Source of the DNA: Mesaphorura yosii | Taxonomy: Eukaryota; Arthropoda; Collembola; Poduromorpha; Tullbergiidae | DNA length: 64,000 bases | Direction: 5' to 3' | Assembly: GCA_009869945.1 (NCBI GenBank) | Contig: WIXG01000036.1 | Location: 1 to 64,000 of the forward strand | Part shown: positions 23,377 through 35,400 of the stretch, one piece after another | Position numbering within the stretch: position 1 is the first letter of the stretch | Layout: each line of letters starts with the position of its first letter | Translations under genes and position numbers: made by a program | Notes under the pieces: generated by a model | What the model was told of the DNA's origin: nothing | Database searches by the model: none | The model's input: the letters and a program-made list of their open reading frames with translations, nothing else

Positions 23377-26271
23377 GGGACTACCGCTGGACTTCTTGGA
23401 CGTGCGAAGATTTGTGTTATTTTTGTATAATTGGTTTCAAGGTGTTTGATATTAACTATAACTTATAGTTATCCTATCGTAGCGGTAGCTAAGTAGACCT
23501 ATTTTATTACTTCTATCACCAGCGAATCTTAACCCTGAACTATTTCTTTCCTATTATACCCTACTATTTCGCAGAAATAGTACTTAGGTTTTTAGGATCT
23601 TATAATTAATTTAATATTTTCGATACTGAACGCGAAACGCCTTTCGATTGCACAAATGGACTTGAAGGACCTTTTCGATACTTTTATCTATGACGAAGAA
23701 AGTTTCTCACAAGAATTCGCAAGAGCGCAGTTTTCTGATTTAGGTCGTAGTTAGAAATGCATCTCTTTTATCGAAACTAGACTGACAATTCAGGCTATTC
23801 CCTTTTCTACAATTTACACGCCAATTTCGATTTAAACTGACCTTTCGTTAAATTTTTCACGAATCGATAGTTTAAAATGCATTTGAATTAAATACCTTTA
23901 GAAATTTGTAGCCCGTTTGTTACCGACTTTCGTATGGGTTTCTAATTGCGTTTTATGAAAGCGGAGTCGAGAGACAAAGTTCTTTTGATACGAATTAGGA
24001 TATAAGGAGTGAGTAACGGCAATTCAAGATGATTTTCAATTTCGAATCGTAATGTCGAATTTTCTTGTACATACGCCGAACGCAATAGATTCTTAACTAA
24101 TTCGTTGAGGAGCGGATGCTATTTATACAATGTAATGTGTCTAGTTTATTGACATCAGTCGAATTCGTAACAAAACAGGGCAATTCGGTGTGCAGTATAA
24201 ATTAGTTGTAGAATCTGGCTTTACTCTTTTCGTATTTACATTTGAATTGAGCGTAGTTTATTCCTGTTGGAACTTCTTCGTTGTTAAGTTTGATTGCGGT
24301 AAGCGAGGTTGACGGTGTAAATTATAGGCATATCAAGTAATCTTAGCCGACTCTTAATTATTTTAGTCCTGTGTGAAGGCAATTAATAAATGATTCGACT
24401 GCATCATAAGAACCATCCTGTTTTAATTTAACATACTGCATTTTTCGACAAAATTGCTTCTCGTGCGATGATCAGTGGAAAAGTTTCGAGTCCATTTGTT
24501 CATTTTTTCAACACACAACATATAGGAATCACTTTCGATAGAATATTTCTTTTCACTACAGTTGAAAGAAGACGCACACGCGTGAAGACGCTGACCGTGG
24601 AGAAAACCCGGGAATGAAAAGCTACAAATTTCTTCTTCCAGGTATTATGTGGGTCAACAGTGTAGTGTTCAAAACCTCTATATCTTAGTCTTAATCTTGT
24701 TTCCCGTAATGAAATTCTAAACAGTAGATATTCTTGATGATAGTCAGCAATGACTCAACGAGCCCGAGCTTTTCACATATCATGTGTGTGTTCTTGCGTC
24801 AATGTCAATACTCACTGCTAAATTCTTGCCTGGAACATTTTGCGTCGGCAGGTAAAATGACGCTATTCTTATAAGCTCCAACTCCGACTTCAATTTGCCG
24901 TCCAGCTTTTTAGGACCTTTTAATCAATTCTCATGTCAATTTCTCATTTCAGAAATAACCAATGGATGACAAATATGAATATTGGCTACCGCCGTTCAGG
25001 TAAATTTTGTGCTCTCTTGCTTAAAACCAGCAGCAACCGCTTGCTTTCAACTACATTGAAATGGCAATTGCTGGATAATCATCAAGGAATATACAATAAA
25101 AGGCGCAGTAAACCAAGAACGAACATATCACAAGAAAGTGGGCTCAAAAGGTCACGAGAATTTTACCGAATTTAGTCAATTTCACCTATATGATGTGAAT
25201 ACGCACAGAGAATTGCTATTTCGCATCTCGTTCATGATGTCGAGATCGGCTTCACTTGCCACTCCCAAACAACACAATGCAACGTACCCGAACGATGAAA
25301 CAGAAAGCGAGGTTTGGCCCAGATTTTTACTATCAACAAGCACGTGGCCAGTACCTTTATAGCTTATATTTCTTATAAGCCAGCTTCCAGGACAGTAGGC
25401 GGTCAATCGTGCCCATCTCAAGTTGTACTTTGATAGAGGCAGATATACTCGTAAATTGACTTTTTAATCCGGTGTCAGCGTTAGCGCAAGCTTTCATATG
25501 CGGTCATGACAGTCACGACACAAGTAGAATCAGACATTACAAGAGCGTCAGCATAATGATCTCGATCATACTACGTAATTCTACTTATAAATTGTTTGCT
25601 TGCGAGTAAGTCACAAACTCTCGACCTTAACAAGCTTCACTCTGCAGAATTTTCCTTTTTATGAACGAAACAGATCACAGAATTTTCCCAAATTGTACAT
25701 TCTCATAGCTCTTCCTCTTGGCATATCATTTACAATACGCGTTGTGTAGTGGAATCGTAGCAGTCGCATGTTGGTGATGTTAGTAAACAGGAACCAGCTT
25801 CTATTCAAGCATTGAAGGATTAATGAGCGATCATGACTGCGAAGCGAGCACCTCCACACAATGCTCAGCGTGAGTTTTGATGACGAGCAGTCCATAAATC
25901 ATGCGTTTTCCCGGTGATATCATTCGTGCACCTGATAAGAGGATAAAACTTGTGAATGGTGTGCTTGTTGTCATTGACTATGTCCACTAATGATAATTTA
26001 CTTCATAATATGAGATTAAATTGTCTTCCATACCCGTAAGAAGAATACAACCAACCGTCCTTGACGTCTGTTTAATTCGCACGTACATACTATTAAGCGT
26101 AAGCGTATCATAATTTATTACTCCACAGGCAGACGTAAGCCATCGGATGACCCAACTCTAATGACTTGCAATGGAAACGGATGCAACACTTCTAGCCTGA
26201 TTGTCTAAAGTCCAAGCCAGACTTCATTTGACTCTGACCAGGACCAGGCAGTCGCCTTATCTGCCGTCAGA
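23377..26271. other. BNIP3 3' UTR and BNIP3-PANK intergenic region
   Basis: AT-rich sequence after the BNIP3 stop runs to AATAAA near 24385. The remaining 1.9 kb up to the PANK start shows no supportable gene. The PANK 5' leader and promoter must lie in its right part. Confidence 0.5.
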
Positions 26272-28002
26272 ATGAGTAGTGAAGGTGCAAACGGCTCTTC
26301 TCTCGAGCCTGTTAACGTTGCGAAGAAACTTAAGAATAACTCTGGTGAGCTAGTGGATGACGGTGCTCGTTTGAGGAAGTACTTTTCGAGGGTTAATAAT
26401 AAGTTTAAAATGAAACTGGTCATTGATACAGCCATGCCAATCTTTGGAATGGACATCGGTGGATCGCTGACAAAACTGGTGTATTTTGAGCCTGAATTTA
26501 CGAAGGATGAGGACGACACGCTGAAGAATATTCGCTACTATCTCGTGAGCAACTCCGCATATGGAAGCACAGGTCATCGTGACGTCCAACTACAGGCAAG
26601 CGCTTCGAGATTAACACGGTGCATTTACCATGCAGCCTTGACCTTGCTTCACAAGTTGCGAATTTTTCCTTCAGATGAATGACATCTTGCTTGGAGGACA
26701 AAAGGGAACGATACACTTTATTCGATTTCCAACGTCTGAAATGGGAAACTTCCTCAATCTTGCGAAGTCCAAGGGAATGGCGACGCTGGCAACGACGGTT
26801 TGTGCGACGGGAGGCGGGGCTTTCAAATTCGAGCAGGAATTTAAAGAGGTGCGTCTCGTCACGAGCGACCGCGATGATGAGTTCAGAGTACATTTGGCAT
26901 TTGACTCCATGCTGTAATTTGCTTACAGGAAGTCAATCTCACTTTGCATAAGTACGACGAGCTTGACTCCCTGATCCAAGGCCTCGAATTCATCGAAGCC
27001 AATAATCTAACTGAATGTTATTACTGGACAAATCCTAAGGACGATGACAAGAGTGAGAAAGTGTTGTTTGATTTTAGCAACCCTTACCCTTTCATGGTAC
27101 AACACGTCTTTCGAGTCCCAAGAACCTGCAACTAAGACATAACCTTTCTCGCTTGAAGGTAGTCAACATTGGCTCAGGTGTCAGCATTCTGACAGTGAAA
27201 GGACCGTCTGATTACCGACGAGTTTCTGGTACAAGGTATGCTTCCTTGCCAGTCCGTGAAGCATAGGAGCTCTACAACAATAGTAATTGTCAATTGTATT
27301 GCTTTACACTTGCAAGTCTTGGCGGTGGAACGTTTCTCGGTCTGTGCTGCCTTTTGACCGGAAGCACAACCTTCGAAGAAGCCATTGAGTATGCGTCTCG
27401 CGGCGATAATACCAAAGTGGATAAACTGGTCAAAGACATCTATGGCGGAGACTACGAAAAATTCGGGCTCAATGGCGACATTGTAGCCTCCAGGTTTGTA
27501 GTAAAGTCAGTGCCTTTAATACTGGAACAGCAAATTAAGATGTGCTTTATTCCTTGCAGTTTCGGACAAATGAACTCGCAAGATAAGATTCACCAAGTGA
27601 CAAAGGAGGATCTGGCAAGAGCAACTTTGGTGACAATAACGAACAACATCGGTTCAATAGCAAGGATGTGTGCCGTAAATGAGGGAATTGAGCGAGTAAG
27701 CAGCATGACAATTCTGCCAAATTAAAGGTAGCAAGTAATTACTCTCCAGTTATAATGCAGGTTGTCTTTAGTGGCAATTTCTTGCGAGTTAATACCATTT
27801 CAATGAAACTCTTGGCATCTGCTATGGAATACTGGTCCAATGGGTCACTGAAAGCTCTGTTTCTTGAGCACGAGGTTCCTGCTCGCAATTCACTCGACTA
27901 TTGCGATGGTTTAAATGTTTCGTTTAATTTTAGGGCTACTTTGGTGCCGTGGGTTGCTTGCTGGAGCTGACCAGAACCGACCAGGATCAGGAAGTGTCTT
28001 AG
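26272..28002 (+). CDS. PANK: Pantothenate kinase (eukaryotic type II, PANK2/3-like)
   Basis: Eight exons: 26272-26595, 26675-26848, 26929-27096, 27159-27235, 27317-27493, 27560-27695, 27761-27874 and 27934-28002, 412 aa. It phosphorylates pantothenate, the first and controlling step of CoA synthesis. Visible family motifs are the ATP-binding [17 protein letters not shown] (residues about 62-78), [14 protein letters not shown], the [11 protein letters not shown] loop, [32 protein letters not shown] and FLEHEGYFGAVG near the end. The first about 60 residues precede the conserved core and resemble no targeting peptide I can name with confidence. Intron 1 uses a GC donor (CAG/GCAAGC); the join [16 protein letters not shown] aligns without gap to human PANK3, so the splice is well supported. 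The gene is convergent with GAS41. Confidence 0.94.
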
Positions 28003-28615
28003 AACGCAGAACATGAATACATAGCTGAGAATTTCGCAAAATCAACTGATCTGTGATATGAAGTAGTAATATATATTGTTCTCTGTAATGACGTGCTGGT
28101 GTGAACAAAACATTCAAAGCACTCTTGCAAATACAATCACTTGCATTAGAACTAAATTAGTTCATTCCTTATGTGCGTATAGGTTATAATTGACAAATGT
28201 TCGCTTTGAGTAAGGGCAAAATATTTTACGCAATAATTACGTCTTGTCCATACAGCGTGGGATGTGTTCATGTCATCCACCTGGGCTTTGCCTTGCTACG
28301 TAATAACTTAGGAAATTGATATAGCAAAATCGCATAATAAACGCAGTTGAATAGCCATTAGCTTAGACAACCCCTATACCTGCTGCCTGCTACTGAATAA
28401 ATTTATTTTATTTATGTTGGCTTCTTTTGAAGTCTTTATGATTTTAGGGTAGAATTAGCATGGGTATATTAGCTGTTTTGCTGCTTATGATAATCAGCTG
28501 CGAATGTTCTTTAGAATTTCTCTTTAACTTGTTCATTTTTATTGAAAACGCAAAATTAACAAGAACAAAATACAAATAAGTTTACTTAATTGGGAGCAAA
28601 GGTATGTTCAGTAGT
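28003..28615. terminator. Convergent 3' region of PANK and GAS41 with palindromic poly(A) signal
   Basis: Between the two facing stop codons, bases 28396-28407 read AATAAATTTATT. This perfect palindrome gives an AATAAA on each strand. Other candidates are AATAAA at about 28336 for PANK and a minus-strand AATAAA near 28540 for GAS41. No gene is seen here. Confidence 0.5.
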
Positions 28616-29421
28616 TTAGTGTACCATTCCATGCGCAGACTTCTTCGTGGGACTCGGCTCGGCCAATTTGGCTTTAAATATTTCAGTCGTATCTCTCGCG
28701 AGCTGCAACTTATTCTTGAGGTCTTGAATCTCCTCTTTGACTTTTGCCCTGGCTCGGTTAATTTGGTCCAGTGACGTTTGTTTCGCAGACTCGAAATCCG
28801 TGTCGTGCACTACTTGGCCAGGCAGCTGCTTCACTTGGTCCAACAACGACTTCATAAGCAGCGTAGGTTCCTGGAAGATGATTTCGTCGTATGACTCTGA
28901 GCGAACTACCTTCTTGAGGGCTGCTGACGCTCCCGGCTGGGTTGCATCATGTCCTGGCTGAAATAACTTCAATATGTGGTAGCAGGTGACGGGACGTTCG
29001 ACGGGATCGTTGAAATGTATACGGATCACCACCTCAAATTCCCCCCAGCCCGTCTCACTGACTTCGTACGGTGGTTCTGTGATTATTCGATTGGAGTTGG
29101 CGTAGCTGTCGTGGAGTTTGAAGTGGACCTTTTTGATGAACGGAGTGTAGTCCTCATTCAAGAAGGGTTTGACGTACACTGTCCAGGAGTGCGTGTGTCC
29201 ATCTTCCTCTCGCTTTTTGCCAAAGTATTTCGCAATATTGCCGATGACAATCGGTTTGATCACGGTCAGACCCTGCGAAATATGCAAAGTGCGCTTTACA
29301 CAATGAAATTGCAAAATGGTATTCACAGTGCACAATAGTTACGGTTTACCTTAACTCTTCCGCCCGAGTCCGGTCCGACTTCACTTGCAGGCGCCAGAGG
29401 AGTGTCCGGAGTGGTTGCCAT
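28616..29421 (-). CDS. YEATS4: YEATS domain protein GAS41 (YEATS4)
   Basis: Two exons on the minus strand: 29350-29421 and 28616-29272, 242 aa (human 227). GAS41 is a subunit of the TIP60/SRCAP-type chromatin complexes and reads acylated histone H3 lysines. The N-terminus has [17 protein letters not shown]. The YEATS core includes [20 protein letters not shown] and the reader loop [10 protein letters not shown], followed by [17 protein letters not shown]. The C-terminal 60 residues form a coiled coil ([20 protein letters not shown]) expected to contact partner subunits. The start at 29421 gives the expected short leader before GPDSGGRVK. The ATG is the first in the exon. The last residues ([12 protein letters not shown]) are not conserved. 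Confidence 0.95.
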
Positions 29422-32400
29422 TATCGTCCAATTTTATCGATTAATTGCGAAAGTATTTTCTTAATCACCGGTTTTAATTGTGAGATAGTGAAACATGACC
29501 TCTTTCAGATCAGAATTTAAATCAAATTGAATCTTCTGTTTTTCTTGTACATGTGTTTTCTGTTTACCTTACAGGCTTTTATATCTCCCTCGCTTTGGCG
29601 GTGCTCATTTTATTACGCCCAGTTGGTCCTGCTGTGGATGCCCAAACTGAGACAAGCACTTACCAGCGGGGAGCCACGGGTTCAGTTAATCACAATAGCT
29701 GGAAAAAAATTCCTTCAGTGACACGGCCCAGAGTTCAAACACCTAAGCTTTCTAAGTTTAATTGAGATGAATTATGTTGGTTGAATTAGGCATTATAATT
29801 GGCCATAGATTTAGCATGCTTTGATGCACTTTTCTCTGGGAAATGCAGAAGTGTTCCTTTGACCCCTGCAGGCCAGGTACATATTCGGAGGAATAATCCT
29901 AGTCCCGAAGTTTCTGTCTAACCGAAGAGACAAACGTTAGTTGACCTGTGAAACCATGTCAAAACCCGGCCGACTTAAACGAACCCCGATTTGCCAACTT
30001 TCTCTGTGAGGTAAAGAGCGCACGAACCAACCATAGAGGTTGCTGGAATGTGCAACGACTCTCAGCCGCAAGAATCAAAAGTTCAGTTGGAACAACATCC
30101 GCAGTAGGAACGAGAAAACTCCATGGAAATTTGCTGTAGAATCAAGATGGCAGACAATGATGTCAAACTTATTATTATCGGGGTGGAGTGCAAGACTTCA
30201 TTTACCTTCAACATTCTATATTTTTCTTTAATTTTGCCTTGTCGGCCGGCTTGCCAAGTGAATTCTACTACTGGACAGTTATGAGCGAGGCATCACATTT
30301 CTCAATTTTTATCGTCGTTTCTTAATTCAAATGAGATGCAATCGAAAACTTGAAACATTTTGTGGTTTGGTTAATTCGTACCATAGACAAAAGCATTGTG
30401 GTGTACAGCCTGAGTTGATTGGGCCAGACCATGAGCTGACCACTAATCTCAGTCAGTGTACTAGGACCAACGCCGATTCTCTGTTAGATTAGAGCTATAA
30501 AAGGCAAAATAAGTGTATTTGGTAAGTGGATGTTCGTAGTTTAATAAGGAAGGTAGAGGAGAAATAAATAAGAGCGCAATCAGCGGAGCACGCTGCCGAG
30601 CTTACAAAAATGAGTTTTTGAGTAAGTGGAGGACGGACGTCCTATAATATTAATGCAAAAGATGATGAAAGGGTGAAGGCAGCGCCTTTGGTTTACGTGC
30701 AGGGCGTTATTAAGTGTGGAGCACCGACGAGCGGAGATATCGTAATAATGGAAGAGCGTTAGCGAGTGAAAATGAAGGGAAGGTGGAGAAAGGCAAGATG
30801 AGATGACGATAGCACTTTCCCCGCGCGGGTCTTACTTGGAAATATGAAAACTTTAACTTTTTTCTTGTGTCTCCCCATAGTCATTAGATTTTCTCTCACT
30901 ATTTATTTAAACTTCCATCCAATGAGCAGGTCGCTCGACATAACTGAACTGATGAATTTTCCATGAGGAGAGAAAGTCAAGATATGGAGGATAAGTCCCA
31001 AGTGACAAGTATAGAAAATTTAGTCAAAACTATAATAAAAATACCAACCATTTTATAATGGTAGACTTTACAATATTACATAATAATAATGCAGCCAGAC
31101 ACGAATGCCTCCGCCTTGACAGCAGAAGCAAGCAAGCAGCCCGGTTCAGAGAAGGAAGACTTTTAACCGAAGAATACCTCAACGCCGCGTTCCCTACACG
31201 CATACTACATTAGATCACATCACATGCTAGAGTAGCTCCCGTGGAGCATTCATCTCATTTGATCTTTTCAGTTCCCACAATCCCTGCCTATCAATTATGG
31301 ATTATTCGAATCACATCTCTCAACAGTTTCTAAACACGGTATAGTCTGCGCGTGGAGAGTAAGTGCGGTCCGCATTATCCCATCGGCAGTTAAACCGAGC
31401 ACAGCGCACGATCAAAATAATAGCAGCAAAAATGAATCGAAAATTCATGTTCAACCTTCCAGCGATAAATATGTGTTATTCCACGCTCTCTCCAGCAAAC
31501 TCAAACTCCTTCCCAGAACAATGCGAACAAACTCCTGCGAATTTCTCGCCAACTCATAAATATGAACGACGCAAGTTGCGAGTTGGGGCGGACGAGAGCG
31601 AGAAAACTGGCGAGGCGGTTGGTGGAGCTGGAGATAATGGAGAAATGTCTACAATAATTAATGACATCATCATTACGGAAGCTCCGAGTTATGTACACGC
31701 ATTTATAGAATTACTAATTAGTCCTGAGCCTCGTCAAATTCCCATCATAATTGTCTCTTAATTAGTTCACATCTTGCCGAGTGAAAGCAAGGATTGGTAT
31801 AAATGATTTTTCTAATTCCTTCCTTCCATTCGCACCAGCAACCAGAATCACGGAACGCTACGCTGTGCTGCGGAGTCTTAATTAATGTTCGCGCAGTTCA
31901 CAGCTTGAAAAGGACAAATGCGACTGCTTCCTGCGTGACTCGATGCGGCGCTTATTCGACGGAGGGCGTTAACGAGATCCGATTCGAATTCCGCCATGCC
32001 AGATGAAAGCAAGAGAAAGGGATAAGTGAAGTTAAGTCATAATTTGAGTGTGAGTAACCGCGCACCTGTCTCGCACTCCAGCCATTAGCCGACGCTAATA
32101 CATGGCACGCAGTCACAGGAGATCAGAGCCTTATTATTAAAATATTTCTTGGTAGTTATCTCAGTTAAGTATACAAAAGGAATCTGAAATGTATTATCAT
32201 TTGTTGTGCTTACTCGTAGGGATCAATCGCATCCAATTCGCGATGCACATCGTGATGTGGCACCGGAAAGCGACTTTCACTTTCCATTTTTAGTTTGGCC
32301 TGTTGTTTGTTCCACTCACACATTCGTACATTTTTACGTCTGTTGAGTTCCCATGAAGATTTATTCTTTTTGCATAATCGCTAAAGTCTATCAAAGCTAG

Positions 32401-35400
32401 TGCTTTGTTTTTCCACATGCGCTTTGCTCCGAGGAGATCACACCTCCAGCTCGGTCGGAGGCTGCTCCGCTTCTGTGTCTGCTTCTACTTCACGGGGAGG
32501 TGGGGGCAGACGTGGTGGGGTTGAGTGGCGATGCGTCTGTAATAGGGTAATAAATGAGGAGAGATTTACTCAGTACATCTCGCGTAGTGCGCCAAGTTCT
32601 CGGCGTCTTTACAAGGACAATTAAACCGTGATTGCTCTACTAATTCTAGTTTGAGCCCAAATCTCTTTAGACTGAAACAAAAGAATTTATAAGTTGATAC
32701 GGGAGAAAGCAGAGAAGTTTATAGGTGGGAGGGAATAGAATTCGGAATATGTATTATAGTCTCAAGAGTCGGTGCGGCCGCACTTCTTTCTCTTTCCTGT
32801 GTACAGGCACACACTGGCTGCATTGTGGCTGGTAGGGCCGGAGTAATGCAAGGATGGAGCAACTGCGCTACGTGCAGGGTGGAGTGGAACTGGCAGACAA
32901 AGTGGAGAGAGAATTGAGTCTCTGGTTGAACCGCAGGTTTGTAAAACTCCAAACACGAGTCGACTATAGTAAATAGTGGATGGTTTCATTTTCTGGTTGA
33001 GCGATTCCGCAGAACTTTATCTCGGAATGACGGGGACCCAAATAGAGCCAAGGAGACCCGATCTCATTTGATTCCAACATACCTAATGGGCCGGGTAATT
33101 AGGCCCCCAATTGCCCGCTCCTCGCTTATCTCACACATGGAACCCATCACTGCCGGTCCCAACGATCCCATCCGCAGCGCCAGCCAAGGCTCGTCTCCTC
33201 AGTCGACTTGAGACTCTAATTCTTATATAACATTATTATCATCATTTCCAACTCGACTCAACTGCAGAGACAATACTTTCAAAACACGTCCAATTTTCTT
33301 GAGAGTCAAAGCCATTATGCCCAAATCAGAGCTTTGCTCATCCTTGAAAGCGCTTCCCAATATAATGGAAACATCAACCCGGCTCCACAATCTCAACTCG
33401 ATAAGCTCATCCGCACCGAATGGGAAATTGAATACGGATGCTGGCTGGTCCAAGCGCAGGCCGTGGCGTAATCACAAGGGAGTTAAAAGAGAAGAGCGTT
33501 GGAAAAGAAATGGGGCTCGTAAATAATAGGTGGTATTAATAACAAGTGTGAAGGCTACTATTAAAAACAAGCGTAGCGTGTAGTTTCCAATTTCCTGCTC
33601 GATTCAATCTTGCGAAAGCGATTTGATTCCGACTGCCATCATTTTCATCTGCTGCTCCCCACACACCGCACCACGCAGCAACACGGACAGGGCAAAGGCA
33701 CTGAGCGCCTTATTACGCGTACTTCTAATACCCGGTAATGCCGCTGCAGACCAACATCGTCTCACGTTCCTCGTGGGTGTGCGATAGATTAGGACAAGCA
33801 CGCGAAGAGCAAGAGCGAGTTCCTTCAGAGATAAAAAAAAAAGAGGGAGACTGAGATTTCTACTGGCAGGGTATCGCGCATTGAGCGATTGAACACGACT
33901 GATCGCAAGAAACACTCTTTCTTCAATTCAAGACTCGACAATTCAATCTTGCCGCTCACTCGACCCATTGTTCACAGGAAAACAAGTTAGCCCATCGTCA
34001 ATCGGGGTCCAGGCGTTTGCGCTGCGTGCGAGTTCTTTCGTTCAATTAGAACACACTCGGGGCGAGTTTAAGAAGAGCAAATGCATTATTTAAGAGAGAA
34101 ATCACAGTTGTTACCGATTAAAGTAAATCGGATTACGAGTGAAGAGTTAAACAGAAAGGCCGCTCTCGAGCATAGCGAGAAGAGCGGATCGCAGAGCACG
34201 AAGAGCGGTGCATTTCGCGTGTGAGTGAATGGCACTTTGCAGCACTGCACTGCACTCATAATCTCCACCAACTTTAATCTTTCCGGTTCGTATGGACCGA
34301 GAGGAGTGAAAATCGAGTCTCTCACTCAGTCTCGGTATCACAACACATCACCACTCAAATAATCATTATTTTCCCATTTGGCGTCCTCTTATTAATTTTA
34401 TCCATCATTGCAAAGTAAACATTATGCAAGTATCCTGACGCGGAGAGAAGAGGACTTTGCTCCTCGCAGTGCAAACTTGGGCGAGGCGGAGCGGCGAACA
34501 AGAGCAGGCATTGATGAGTTCTGTCACTGTCTCTGTTCATACTCTTCCAGTATGCAGAAATACGTCCTGTCATATTATGATAGCAATTTCACCCTGATGC
34601 GCTGTGTCGTGTGTGGTCTTCGTCCTCCCTTTCACATCATGAATAAAGACACGAGACGAATCCGCACTGACAGACGAGTCGTCTACGGTGGGTGCAAGTA
34701 AAAGTGCGAGTGTAAAGAGAATTGAGTTAATAACATTATAATAATAAATATGTAATATGCTATGTGGTGATGAGCTGCTGAAGCGTCAAGCGGGAGCCGT
34801 GGGGAAAGCGGTGCAGGCTGAATTGAGATAGAATAGACAGACGCCTTCTCCATTATCTCCTATCTACTTAGGCACATTGCGGCAGCCACCAGCTGAATCA
34901 CTTATTACCATTCATCACATCCACTCCCAACCAACCATGCAGTCACGGCATGGCGATGCTTTCTCTAATCGCCTGCGCTATCACCACAGGCTTTTATAAT
35001 TGCCTGTGACGCCAATTATATGCTCGCCTCAGTCGTAGCAGTAGCAGAGTTCGTGATTAAGACCGCACGCGAAAGAGAAACGGATAATCTCAATCTTACT
35101 CTCGCTTCACGCCTAAGGTTCATTTCATGGTTTTTTGACTCGGAAGTAATCACAATCAGAATATGACGCAATGAATAAAATGAGCATTCGTCTCGCTCAA
35201 TTTGTTTCGAGTCAATGTTCGCAATTACCCTGTAAATTACCAAGCTTCACGCTACGCTTCTGCTCCAGCCTGAACCAATCGCATTCTGCTAAAACTTTTG
35301 TAATGATGCCTGCAGTGGTACTGATATTGATAGCAATATATATACAATTTGCCTTCTCATTAAGATAAAGCTAGGAAATTGATCAAAAGTCAAACCGTAT

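Noticed and set aside
31363..31761. 132-residue plus-strand open frame
   Set aside because: Low-complexity, no similarity, and rich in homeodomain-site-like AT blocks. More likely regulatory DNA.
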